A DNA stretch of 64,000 nucleotides, from positions 5,126 to 69,125 of the forward strand of contig CAWCIP010000018.1 of NCBI GenBank assembly GCA_963795665.1, read 5' to 3'. The notes under the pieces are model-generated. The model worked only from the letters and a program-made list of their open reading frames with translations. It made no database searches and was not told the DNA's origin. Of this stretch, positions 25,118 to 32,702 are shown piece after piece (within the stretch, counting starts at the first letter, position 1; each line of letters opens with the position of its first letter). The DNA comes from DASUPK01 sp963795665 (GTDB lineage Bacteria; Actinomycetota; Thermoleophilia; Solirubrobacterales; 70-9). The translations under genes were made by a program, and so were the position numbers.

Positions 25118-26313
25118 ACGCGCTCACGCTGACGGCGCGCCAGGGCGTCGACCGTCACCGCCGCGAGCAGCACGCCGCCGGTGATCATGTACTTGACGTC
25201 CGAGTTGAGGCCGAGCAGGTCCATCCCGTTCGAGATCGAGCCGATCACCACGGCGCCCAGCAGGGCCGACCAGACCGAGCCGCGGCCGCCGAACAGGCTG
25301 GTCCCGGCGATCACGGGTCCGGCGATCGCGAGCAGCAGGACGTCGCCCGAGCCGGATGCCTGGTTCACGGCGATCAGCCTCGATGCCGCCAGGATCCCGC
25401 CGGCCGCCGCCATCGTCGAGCAGATCGTGAAGACCAGGATGCGGACGCGATTGATCGGGATGCCGGCGCGCCGCGCGGCCTCGGCGTTTCCGCCGGTGGC
25501 GAAGATGTGGCGGCCGAACGGCGTCCGCGTCGTCAGCCAGGCGAAGAAGCCGCAGAAGACGACCAGAATCAGCGCCGAGAGCGGAATGCCTCGATCCGAG
25601 CTCAGGATCGCCACCGCGGCGAAGCTCGCGACGCCGACGACCACGGTCCGGATGACGATTCCGGCGAGCGGGTCGGTCTCCAGGCCCGCCTTCTGTCTCC
25701 GGCGTAGCTCCATCAACCCGGTGCCGAGCGTCGCGCCGGTGACGATCGCCGCGAGGGCATAGCCGACGCCGGCCGAGAAGAACTTGCCGGCCAGGTCGGT
25801 GATCGTGCTGGGCGGCAGGTTGATCGTCCCGGTGTCCCCGAGCACGAATAAGAGGGCCCCCTGCCAGGCAAGCAGTCCCGCAAGGGTCACCACGAACGAT
25901 GGGATCCCGAAGAAGGTGACCATGAAGCCGTTGAAGAACCCGATGATGGCGCCGGTCACAAGGCCGGCAAGGATGGCCAGTTCGGGGCTCCAGCCATGCT
26001 TGACCTGGAGCACCGCCATCACTCCCGCAGCGAGCCCGCTCACCGCGCCGACCGAGAGATCGATCTCGCCGAGCAGCAGAACGAGCACGACGCCAACGGA
26101 GATGGTCCCGATCGCCGCGATCTGAAGCGTCAGGTTGGTCAGGTTGATCGCGGAGAGGAAGCGGTCGTTCTGAAGCTGGAAGATCACCCAGATCAGGGCG
26201 ATCGTCAGGAAGACCCGGAGGGAGCCAAGCTCGCCGCGGGCGAGGCGCGTGACGACGCTGAGCCTGCTCTCCTGCTCCGCGCCGTCGGCGGTCTGCGTGG
26301 CGCTCTCCATCAC
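25105..26313 (-). CDS. Sugar ABC transporter permease (XylH/RbsC family)
   Basis: A 402-residue carbohydrate ABC permease of the branched-chain/ribose type with about ten membrane segments. Family features are VVLVLLLGEIDLSVGAVSGL, NGFMVTFFGIPSFVVTLAGL, and ATGGNAEAARRAGIPINRVR, followed by GTSLFGGRGSVWSALLGAVV. Length and the inserted region around residues 200-230 resemble XylH rather than RbsC. It ends a minus-strand operon with a ROK regulator, binding protein and ATPase; the stop-start junction with the ATPase overlaps by 4 bp. Confidence 0.93.
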   Translation of the reverse strand: MMESATQTADGAEQESRLSVVTRLARGELGSLRVFLTIALIWVIFQLQNDRFLSAINLTNLTLQIAAIGTISVGVVLVLLLGEIDLSVGAVSGLAAGVMAVLQVKHGWSPELAILAGLVTGAIIGFFNGFMVTFFGIPSFVVTLAGLLAWQGALLFVLGDTGTINLPPSTITDLAGKFFSAGVGYALAAIVTGATLGTGLMELRRRQKAGLETDPLAGIVIRTVVVGVASFAAVAILSSDRGIPLSALILVVFCGFFAWLTTRTPFGRHIFATGGNAEAARRAGIPINRVRILVFTICSTMAAAGGILAASRLIAVNQASGSGDVLLLAIAGPVIAGTSLFGGRGSVWSALLGAVVIGSISNGMDLLGLNSDVKYMITGGVLLAAVTVDALARRQRERVQVT

Positions 26314-27143
26314 TTGCCCTCCTTGGTGAAGTCGATCTCGGCCGAGGCGCCGGTGATCGCCGCCACGACCTCCTCCCGCGTCGTCTTGGACACGTCGAAG
26401 GTGGCCTCCCGCCTGCCGAGGCGCAAGACGACGATCCGGTCGGCGACCTGGAAGACGTCCTCGAGGTTGTGGCTGATCACCACCACGCCGAGCCCGCGCT
26501 CGCGGAGGCGCTTGATGAGGCTGAGCACCTGCGCGGTCTGCGCCACGCCGAGGGCCGCGGTGGGCTCGTCGAGCAGCACGACCTTGGGCTCGCCGAGCAG
26601 CGAGCGGGCGATGGCCACCGACTGGCGCTGCCCGCCGGAGAGGCTCCCCACCTCGGTTCGGACGCTGCCGAGCGTGGTCACGGAGAGCTCGTCGAGGAGC
26701 TCGAGCGCATGCTCCTCCATCTCGGTCTCGTTGATCACCGGCAGCGGGACGCCGCCGTTGCCCACCACCTCCTGGCCGAGGTAGAGGTTCGCGACCACGT
26801 CCAGGTTGTCGCAGAGGGCGAGATCCTGGAAGACGGTCGCGATGCCGAGCTTGGCTGCCGCGTTCGGATCGGGGATCTTCACCGCCCTGCCCTCGAAGTA
26901 GGCCTGGCCCGAATCGGGCGGCTGCACTCCGTCGATCGCCTTGATCAGGGTGGACTTCCCGGCCCCGTTGTCGCCGACGAGGGCGACGACCACGCCTCCG
27001 TCGACCTCGAAGTCGACGTCGGACAGGGCCTGGACGGGCCCGAAGCTCTTGCTGAACCCCTTCAGCGCGAGGAGATGATCAGGCTTGCCGTTGCCGCTCT
27101 GCTTCTGCTCGCTCACCTTCTCATCTCCTCGCGCCGGGGTCAT
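26310..27143 (-). CDS. Sugar ABC transporter ATP-binding protein (single-domain)
   Basis: A 277-residue ABC ATPase with Walker A LVGDNGAGKSTLIKAI, signature GSLSGGQRQSVAIARSLL, Walker B KVVLLDEPTAAL and H-loop VVVISHNLEDVF. It resembles one half of XylG/MglA: carbohydrate ATPases of this class usually have two fused domains (about 500 aa), but single-domain versions pair with XylH-like permeases in actinobacteria. The ATG at 27143 may be followed by a better internal start at the GTG of KVSEQKQSG. It lies 18 bp after the binding-protein gene. Confidence 0.92.
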   Translation of the reverse strand: MTPARGDEKVSEQKQSGNGKPDHLLALKGFSKSFGPVQALSDVDFEVDGGVVVALVGDNGAGKSTLIKAIDGVQPPDSGQAYFEGRAVKIPDPNAAAKLGIATVFQDLALCDNLDVVANLYLGQEVVGNGGVPLPVINETEMEEHALELLDELSVTTLGSVRTEVGSLSGGQRQSVAIARSLLGEPKVVLLDEPTAALGVAQTAQVLSLIKRLRERGLGVVVISHNLEDVFQVADRIVVLRLGRREATFDVSKTTREEVVAAITGASAEIDFTKEGK

Positions 27144-27161
27144 TCTCTTAGATGTCCGCGC

Positions 27162-28307
27162 CTATTGCTGGATTCCGGCCGCCTGGCAGGCCGACTGGAA
27201 CTCCGCGGTGCAGACGTCGCTGGCGGTCCAGTAACCGTTCGAACCGATCAGCGGCTGCCCGCCGTACGTCACCGAGGCGATGTTGTCCTTCGTCGCCGCC
27301 ACCGGCGTCAGCAGGTAGGACGGGATGTCCGCCGCACCGTTGTTGGTCTTCGTCTGGGCAACCAGAAGACCACTGGTCGGAATCGGCTTGCCCTGGGCCA
27401 GCGCCGCCGCGATCTTGGCGGAGGTCTCGGCCTCAGGCCGCGTCGCCTTGTAGACCGTCATGTACTGGTCGCCGGTGAGGATCCGCTGAACGGCCTCGAG
27501 CTCGGCGTCCTGACCCGTCGACGGGACCGTCTTCGGATCGATGCCGGCGGCCTGCATCGCGGCGATCGCACCGCCGGCGGTGCCGTCGTTCATCGCGTAC
27601 AGCCCCTTGAACCCGGTCTTGCCGAGCGCGGTGATCGCCTGATCCATCTCGGACTGGGCCTTGTCAGGGCTCCAATCCGGGGTGTCGTACTCCTTGGCGA
27701 CCTGGACATTTGCCGCATTCAGCGCTGAGTCCGCACCTTGACCGAACAGCTTCGCGTTGTTGTCGGTCGGCGAGCCGTTGATCTTCACGATCGGCCCGGT
27801 GGCGTTGCCGTCACTGGCGAGCTTCTTGGCCAGGGTGCTGCCCTGGAGCTCGCCCACCTTGACATTGTCGAACGAGACGTACGCCGCGACGTCCGGCGTG
27901 TCGAGGATCAACCTGTCATAGCTCACAACCGGGACGTTCTGCTGCTTCGCCAGATTCACCATCGACGCCGCGGATGCGGAGTCCACCGGGTCGAGGACCA
28001 CCACGTCGGCCCCGTCGGTGAGCGCCGACTCCATCTGGGACTGCTGCGCCGCTGCGTCCTGGTTCGCGTTGTTGTAGATGAGGTCGCAGTCCGGGCACGC
28101 CGTCTTCAGGGCGGCCTCGAACTCCGGATGGTCATGGGCCTCGTAGCGAGTCGTCTTCGACTCCGGAAGCAGCAGGGCCACCTTGGGCCCTCCGCCACCT
28201 CCGCCGCCTCCACAGGCGGCGAGCCCGAGCCCGATCACCAGCGCCGCAACCGAAAGCACGGCACCACGGGCCCAACTCTTGGATCTAGTCACACGCACCA
28301 CCTCCAC
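27162..28307 (-). CDS. Sugar-binding lipoprotein (periplasmic binding protein, XylF-like)
   Basis: A 381-residue substrate-binding protein of the ribose/xylose type. A lipoprotein signal (ARGAVLSVAALVIGLGLAAC) is followed by a poly-Gly linker, then VALLLPESKTTRYEAHDHPE, NANQDAAAQQSQMESAL, VVLDPVDSASAASMVNLAKQ, VPVVSYDRLI and AMNDGTAGGAIAAMQAAGI. These match XylF-like aldose-binding proteins. The GTG at 28307 is chosen because AGAGGAAC lies just upstream; an earlier ATG at 28349 would add a charged stretch that spoils the signal peptide. The gene lies between the ROK regulator and the ATPase. The sugar is unproven; xylose-like aldoses are plausible. Confidence 0.92.
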   Translation of the reverse strand: MEVVRVTRSKSWARGAVLSVAALVIGLGLAACGGGGGGGGPKVALLLPESKTTRYEAHDHPEFEAALKTACPDCDLIYNNANQDAAAQQSQMESALTDGADVVVLDPVDSASAASMVNLAKQQNVPVVSYDRLILDTPDVAAYVSFDNVKVGELQGSTLAKKLASDGNATGPIVKINGSPTDNNAKLFGQGADSALNAANVQVAKEYDTPDWSPDKAQSEMDQAITALGKTGFKGLYAMNDGTAGGAIAAMQAAGIDPKTVPSTGQDAELEAVQRILTGDQYMTVYKATRPEAETSAKIAAALAQGKPIPTSGLLVAQTKTNNGAADIPSYLLTPVAATKDNIASVTYGGQPLIGSNGYWTASDVCTAEFQSACQAAGIQQ

Positions 28308-28310
28308 TGT

Positions 28311-28320
28311 TGTTCCTCTC
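28311..28320 (-). promoter_or_regulatory. Ribosome-binding site fixing the binding-protein start
   Basis: GAGAGGAACA on the minus strand ends 3 nt before the GTG at 28307, with the GAGAGG core about 7 nt upstream. This supports the internal GTG over the upstream ATG at 28349. Confidence 0.6.
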
Positions 28321-28345
28321 TTATTGATTTGAAATCGAAACCTCC

Positions 28346-29560
28346 TCATGCGGCCACCTCCGCGGGCGGGCCCGAGCCCAGGACTCCGTCCCGCGCATGC
28401 AGGACGAGCGCCAGGGCTCCCTGCAGTTCCGCCCGCTCCCCGAGGATTCCCGCGACCACGCTCACTTCCTCCGCCGCGCTGGCGATCGCGTAGCGGCGGA
28501 TCGACTCCAGGACCGGCTCGGTGATCAGCGTCCCGGCTGCACTGAGGTCTCCGCCGATGATCACGCAGTCCGGGTTGATCAGATTGACCAGGCCGGCCAG
28601 CGCCACTCCGATCTCACGTCCGGCCTCGCCGATCAGCCTGCTCGCCGCCGGGTCCCCGTTCGCCGTCAGGTCGAGAAGCTCTTTCGTCGACACGGGCTCG
28701 CCCCGGCTCACACCGAGCTGCTCAGCGATCGCGCGCGCCGAGGCGACCGTCTCGAGGCAGCCCCGGCTGCCGCAGCGGCAGATCGCCGTGCCGTGCTGCG
28801 CGGGGGTATGGCCGATCTCCCCGGCCGTACCGCCGGCTCCTTGATGGAGCCGGCCTGCAAAGAGCAGGCCGGCTCCCACTCCGGAGGAGAGCTTGATGTA
28901 GACGACGTTCGAGCGACCCTTGCCGGAGCCCCAGACGAACTCCGCCAGGGCGCCCAGGTTCGCGTCGTTTTCGACGTGCACCGGCAGACCGAGGCGGCGC
29001 TCCATCTCGGTCGCGGCATCGACCCCGACCCAGCCCGGCAGGATCGAGGATGAGCCGACCGCGCCGGTCGCCCTGTTGATCGGGCCCGGCAAGCCCATTC
29101 CCACTCCGAGCACCCCCTTCCGGTCGACCGCGGCCTCCTTGAGAACCTTGTCGACCAGCTCCGCCGCGGCGTCGAGTCCCTCGTCCGCGGAGTGGTCCAC
29201 GTCCAGCTCGCGCCACGACTCGGCCAGCACCGTGTGGGACAGATCCGACACGGCAACCCGAAGATGGGTGTGCCCGAAATCAACCCCGACGACAGTGCCC
29301 GCGGACGGGTTCAGCGAGAGCAGCACGGGCGGCCTTCCCCCGCCCTCTCCGTGCGCAACCCCGGTGGCCTCGGCCTGCTCGGTGAGGAGGCCGGCCTCGA
29401 TCAGGTCGGAGACGATGCTCGAGACAGTCGAGCGGGAGAGACCTGTGAGCCGGGCGATCTCCGCCCTGCTGGCGGTGCCTCGGCCGCGGAGCGCGTCGAT
29501 GACGCGCCCGCGATTCAACTCACGCAGTGACCGGAGCGATCCGGAGTCTGCCGATTCCAC
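28346..29560 (-). CDS. ROK-family transcriptional repressor
   Basis: A 404-residue ROK protein: an N-terminal winged helix (GTASRAEIARLTGLSRSTVS) joined to a sugar-kinase-like domain. The latter has VVGVDFGHTHLRVAVSDL, GMGLPGPINRATGAV, VENDANLGALAEFVWGSG, GTAGEIGHTP and the zinc motif CRCGSRGCLE. The architecture matches XylR/NagC-type repressors that sense a sugar or sugar phosphate. It is the first gene of the operon with the sugar ABC transporter, 38 bp upstream of the binding protein, so it likely controls this uptake system and itself. Strong nested inverted repeats at 28832-28876 lie within the coding region. Confidence 0.94.
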   Translation of the reverse strand: MESADSGSLRSLRELNRGRVIDALRGRGTASRAEIARLTGLSRSTVSSIVSDLIEAGLLTEQAEATGVAHGEGGGRPPVLLSLNPSAGTVVGVDFGHTHLRVAVSDLSHTVLAESWRELDVDHSADEGLDAAAELVDKVLKEAAVDRKGVLGVGMGLPGPINRATGAVGSSSILPGWVGVDAATEMERRLGLPVHVENDANLGALAEFVWGSGKGRSNVVYIKLSSGVGAGLLFAGRLHQGAGGTAGEIGHTPAQHGTAICRCGSRGCLETVASARAIAEQLGVSRGEPVSTKELLDLTANGDPAASRLIGEAGREIGVALAGLVNLINPDCVIIGGDLSAAGTLITEPVLESIRRYAIASAAEEVSVVAGILGERAELQGALALVLHARDGVLGSGPPAEVAA

Positions 29561-29635
29561 GCGGGCCGAACCCTTATCGACTCGGGTGGATTTGTCAAGG
29601 CTTCGGAGAAATTAAGCGTTTGCTAGCGCGCCATT

Positions 29636-29654
29636 GTTTGAACTCACAACAAAC
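29636..29654. promoter_or_regulatory. Candidate ROK/XylR-type operator
   Basis: GTTTG-AACTCACAA-CAAAC is a 5-9-5 inverted repeat in an AT-richer stretch 75 bp upstream of the ROK gene. GTTTG/CAAAC half-sites recall the XylR operator half-sites of Bacillus. Location and form suit autoregulation of the ROK-ABC operon. Binding is inferred. Confidence 0.4.
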
Positions 29655-29673
29655 CTTCGACGCAGGAGGCCGG

Positions 29674-29982
29674 CTAGAACCCGAGAGCGAACTTCGCGTC
29701 CTCGGACATCATCTCCGGGGACCAGGGCGGGTCGAAGATCATCTTGGGATGGACCTTGTCGATCCCCTCGAGCTGGCCGACGAACTCACGCATCTGCTCT
29801 GAGACCTGCGGCCCGATCGGGCACGCGGGGGTCGTCAGCGTGAAGGTGATGAACGCCTCGCCTCCCTCGATCTCCACGTCGTAGACGAGGCCGAGGCTGA
29901 CGAAGTCGAGGCCGAGCTCGGGGTCGATGACCTCCTCGAGCGCCTCGTAGACGTCCTCTTCTGTTGTGGTCTCGGTTGCCAT
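29674..29982 (-). CDS. DUF59/MIP18-family protein, SufT-like
   Basis: A 102-residue MIP18 (DUF59) domain protein. It shows the family core EEVIDPELGLDFVSLGLVYD, VEIEGGEAFITFTLTT and PACPIGPQVSEQM with the conserved Cys. SufT and its relatives help mature Fe-S proteins, and other DUF59 proteins occur in phenylacetate metabolism (PaaD). In actinobacteria a DUF59 gene commonly ends the suf operon; here it lies 18 kb from sufBD. The ATG at 29982 overlaps the preceding small gene by ATG-TGA-GATG spacing of a few bases. Confidence 0.9.
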   Translation of the reverse strand: MATETTTEEDVYEALEEVIDPELGLDFVSLGLVYDVEIEGGEAFITFTLTTPACPIGPQVSEQMREFVGQLEGIDKVHPKMIFDPPWSPEMMSEDAKFALGF

Positions 29983-29983
29983 C

Positions 29984-30214
29984 TCACATCGCACCTGGGT
30001 AGGGAATGTTTCTCTGCTGAGCGGTTCTCGGGTCCTCAGCGTAGTCCGGCTTGGGCCGAGCTTCGGTCGAGCTGTCGAGATCGGCATCGGCTGGCGTGAG
30101 CCCGACCTTCACGACCGCCCAGTCGCCGGGCCGCTGCTCGGCCACCAGCCAGGTCGCCTCGGGATGCTCGTCCGCCATCCGGTCACGCTCGTCTTGTGCC
30201 TGCTCGCGATCCAT
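29984..30214 (-). CDS. Small hydrophilic protein (76 aa) upstream of the DUF59 gene
   Basis: A 76-residue protein, MDREQAQDERDRMADEHPEA and ATWLVAEQRPGDWAVVKVGL, with a Pro/Arg-rich tail ending RNIPYPGAM. The stop lies 2 bp before the start of the DUF59 gene, which indicates co-transcription and supports its being real. WLVAEQRPGDWAVVKV looks like a short beta-hairpin domain, and the flanks look disordered. I do not know the family. A link with Fe-S maturation rests only on the coupling. Confidence 0.6.
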   Translation of the reverse strand: MDREQAQDERDRMADEHPEATWLVAEQRPGDWAVVKVGLTPADADLDSSTEARPKPDYAEDPRTAQQRNIPYPGAM

Positions 30215-30283
30215 CTCAAACAAGGATAGGGGGAACGCTCCCCGGGTCTGCCGGATCGGCGCCGCGAGTAGCCTTCCGAGGCC

Positions 30284-30886
30284 GTGTTCTGGCTCGTCCT
30301 GATCTTCATCGTCGTCCCGATCGCGGAGATCTACGTGATCATCCAGGTCGGCGGGGCGATCGGCGTCGGCCCGACGATCGTCCTGCTCGTGTTCGACAGC
30401 ATCGTCGGGGCGATGCTGTTGAGGAGCCAGGGGCGAGCCGCCTGGGTGCGCTTCAACCGGGCGTTGTCCGAGAGTCGCATGCCCCACAAGGAGGTCTTCG
30501 ACGGCGTCCTGGTGATCTTCGGGGGAGCCCTCCTGCTCACCCCGGGCTTCATCACGGACATCCTCGGCCTGATCCTGTTGATCCCGCCGACGCGGGCGAT
30601 CGTCCGCGCGTTCGCATCTCGCGCGGTGCGCCGGCGGCTGGCGGTGGGAGGCGCCGCCACCATGTGGTCGTTCGGGCGACCCCAGCGTCCGCCCCGCCGC
30701 GACTCCGGTGGACCGCAGCCGGGCCGGGCCGATCCCGGGCCGGCGGGGCCGGGCCCGGATGACCCCTTCAGCTGGGAGGAACCGCCGGCCCGCCCCGGGC
30801 CGCGTCCCGATGACATCGAGGGGACGGGCCATGAGATCAGCGACGAGGACGAGCTCCCGCCGGGTCGGGAGCCCTTCGGCGGATGA
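30284..30886 (+). CDS. fxsA: FxsA family membrane protein
   Basis: A 200-residue FxsA-family protein. Three to four N-terminal membrane segments include FWLVLIFIVVPIAEIYVIIQ, VGPTIVLLVFDSIVGAMLLR, and the family motif ALLLTPGFITDILGLILLIP. A Pro/Gly/Asp-rich cytoplasmic tail of about 70 residues follows. E. coli FxsA affects phage F exclusion; the general role is unknown. It starts with GTG at 30284, and its stop overlaps the ATG of the next gene. Confidence 0.9.
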   Translation: MFWLVLIFIVVPIAEIYVIIQVGGAIGVGPTIVLLVFDSIVGAMLLRSQGRAAWVRFNRALSESRMPHKEVFDGVLVIFGGALLLTPGFITDILGLILLIPPTRAIVRAFASRAVRRRLAVGGAATMWSFGRPQRPPRRDSGGPQPGRADPGPAGPGPDDPFSWEEPPARPGPRPDDIEGTGHEISDEDELPPGREPFGG

Positions 30887-31452
30887 GCGAGGCGGGTGGC
30901 GGCTTCGTCCGCGGGTTCGGCGAGCTCGAGAAGGGTCGAGGCGGCATCGCCTGGAGCTTCTCCGGCGCGGGCGGGCTGACCATCGAGGGCGGGCAGGCCA
31001 CCGCGGTGGCGCCTGATCAGGTGAGCGACGAGTCCGCCGAGCGATGGAGCTTCTCCACGCCACTTGACGGCGATCCGCTCGAGGGCGCTGCGATCTTCCG
31101 GCACATCACGGTCGAGACCGCCGACGGCGTGATCGTTTGCACGGCCACCGGGCAGGAGGGAATCCCCGGACACGGCGAGGAGCGCACCGCCGCCGTGCTT
31201 CGCGCCGGGGGCGAGGAGATCCCCTACGAGGAGGCGCTGATCTCGACGCAGTACGACGGCGCAGGGGATCCGACCAGGTTCGGGCTTGAGCTCTGGCCCG
31301 AGGACGCGGACCAGAGCAGTCGCGCCGCGGCGACGCGAGTTGCCGGCTCGTTGCTCGGCGGTGCGGACTCGGGCGGAACCTGGGCGGGCCTGTTCCGCTG
31401 CCACACCGACGGCACCGAGGGCCTCGGCAGCTATCTGCTCTGGCGCGCGTGA
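30883..31452 (+). CDS. Hypothetical protein (189 aa)
   Basis: A 189-residue soluble protein without signal or membrane segments. It is rich in beta-strand-like, acidic segments (LTIEGGQATAVAPDQVSDES, VETADGVIVCTATGQEG, ALISTQYDGAGDPTRFGLEL, TWAGLFRCHTDGTEGLGSYL). I do not recognise a family, though similar proteins seem to be actinobacterial. The start overlaps fxsA (ATGA) and the stop overlaps the HAD gene (GTGA), so three proteins come from one coupled transcript. Confidence 0.7.
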   Translation: MSEAGGGFVRGFGELEKGRGGIAWSFSGAGGLTIEGGQATAVAPDQVSDESAERWSFSTPLDGDPLEGAAIFRHITVETADGVIVCTATGQEGIPGHGEERTAAVLRAGGEEIPYEEALISTQYDGAGDPTRFGLELWPEDADQSSRAAATRVAGSLLGGADSGGTWAGLFRCHTDGTEGLGSYLLWRA

Positions 31453-32093
31453 CCGACCCGGCCAAGATCACGACAGTCATCTCCGACTTCGGCGGAGTGC
31501 TCACCACTCCCCTCGTCCAGTCCTTCGCCGCGGTCCAGGACGAGACCGGCATCGCCTTCGAGGAGCTGGCGAAGGCCATGGCCCGGATCCAGGAGGAGGA
31601 CGGAAGGCACCCGCTCTACGAGCTGGAGACGGGGAAGCTGACCGAGCCCGAGTTCCTCCAGAAGCTGGGCGACTCACTCGAGCCTGCGCTCGGACACCGC
31701 CCTGAGCTCCACAGGTTCAGCGAGATCTACTTCGAGGCGCTCCACCCCAACGAGCCGATGATCGATCTGATGCGCGAGGCCAAGCAGGGCGGGCACCGTA
31801 TGGGGCTGCTCACCAACAACGTCCGCGAGTGGGAGCCGCTCTGGCGCTCGATGCTCCCCGTGGACGAGATCTTCGAGGTGGTGGTCGACTCCGGCTTCGT
31901 CGGCTGCCGCAAGCCGGACCGCGAGATCTACGACATCACGCTGGAACGCATGGGCGTCCCGGCCGAGGAGTGCCTGTTCGTCGACGACATCGACGTCAAC
32001 TGCGACGCCGCCCGCGAGCTCGGCATGTCGGCCGTCCACTACCGGCACAACGACCAGGCGATCCCGGAGATCCGCGAAGCGCTCGGCCTCTGA
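31449..32093 (+). CDS. HAD-superfamily hydrolase (HAD-IA, epoxide-hydrolase N-domain-like)
   Basis: A 214-residue HAD phosphatase-like protein. Motif I is VISDFGGVLTT, where the usual second Asp is replaced by Gly as in the N-terminal domain of epoxide hydrolases and related HAD-IA members. Motif II is MGLLTNNVREW, motif III CRKPDREIYDI, and motif IV CLFVDDIDVNC. The helical cap fits subclass I. The GTG start overlaps the preceding gene. It may be a phosphatase for a small phosphorylated metabolite; the DxD to DxG change may reduce phosphatase activity. Confidence 0.88.
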   Translation: MTDPAKITTVISDFGGVLTTPLVQSFAAVQDETGIAFEELAKAMARIQEEDGRHPLYELETGKLTEPEFLQKLGDSLEPALGHRPELHRFSEIYFEALHPNEPMIDLMREAKQGGHRMGLLTNNVREWEPLWRSMLPVDEIFEVVVDSGFVGCRKPDREIYDITLERMGVPAEECLFVDDIDVNCDAARELGMSAVHYRHNDQAIPEIREALGL

Positions 32094-32097
32094 TCGC

Positions 32098-32601
32098 CTA
32101 GTTGTCGCTGCCGTACCGGTCCCACATGTAGAGCTCGGTCGCCTCTCGGCAGAGCTCCATCACGCGGGGCGGGGAGAGCCATTCGAGCACCAGGTCCAGG
32201 GCGCGCTCCTCCGAGATTCCCTCCTCGAAGGCCTCCTCGCCGCGGAAGCCGGCGGCGAGCTTGAGCGCCTCGCGGCGATGGTCGCCGAGCGAGTCGAACG
32301 CTCCCATCAGGAAGTCACGGTTGGGCAGCGGCTGGCCGACCTCCATCGAGCCGTGCCAGGCGGCGAGCATCGAGATGTCGTGCTCGTCGAGCTCTGAGAT
32401 CGCCTTGGCGTAGTGCTCCTGGAGCTCCTCGTCCGGGATCTCGTCGACCCAGGCGCGAACCGCCTCGCCGAGGAGTTGGCGGCGGGCCTCTCGGCCGACC
32501 GAGTCTGCGATCGCCCTGATCGCGTCAGCTGGGTCTACGAAGCAAAGTGTCATTTCGGTGGGGCCTCCCGTATCGGCTCTGGAGGTGTGATCTGAGGCCA
32601 A
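32098..32601 (-). CDS. Hypothetical helical protein (167 aa)
   Basis: A 167-residue acidic, mostly helical protein. The conserved-looking core is DAIRAIADSVGREARRQLLG, SMLAAWHGSMEVGQPLPNRD and GAFDSLGDHRREALKLAAGF. No signal, membrane segment or known motif is visible. The first 15 residues are weak, and the ATG at 32556 (MTLCFVDPADAIRAI) is an alternative start. It converges on the HAD gene and is divergent from the AddB-like gene. The function is unknown. Confidence 0.65.
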   Translation of the reverse strand: MASDHTSRADTGGPTEMTLCFVDPADAIRAIADSVGREARRQLLGEAVRAWVDEIPDEELQEHYAKAISELDEHDISMLAAWHGSMEVGQPLPNRDFLMGAFDSLGDHRREALKLAAGFRGEEAFEEGISEERALDLVLEWLSPPRVMELCREATELYMWDRYGSDN

Positions 32602-32628
32602 GGTAGAGTCGCCCCCGGCGGAAAAAAC

Positions 32629-32672
32629 ACGGCCCGGGTTTCCGCGCGTTATGCGGGATTCCGGGCCGTTTT
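32629..32672. terminator. Bidirectional terminator-like hairpin between divergent genes
   Basis: ACGGCCCGG and CCGGGCCGT form a 9-bp perfect stem with a 23-nt loop that contains a second small stem (CCGC/GCGG). A-tract (32622-32627) and T-tract (32669-32672) flank it, so either strand could terminate. It sits in the 101-bp region between two divergent starts, an odd place for a terminator. Confidence 0.5.
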
Positions 32673-32702
32673 GGGGCCGTTGACCGCGCCGCGTCCCGGC
32701 CT

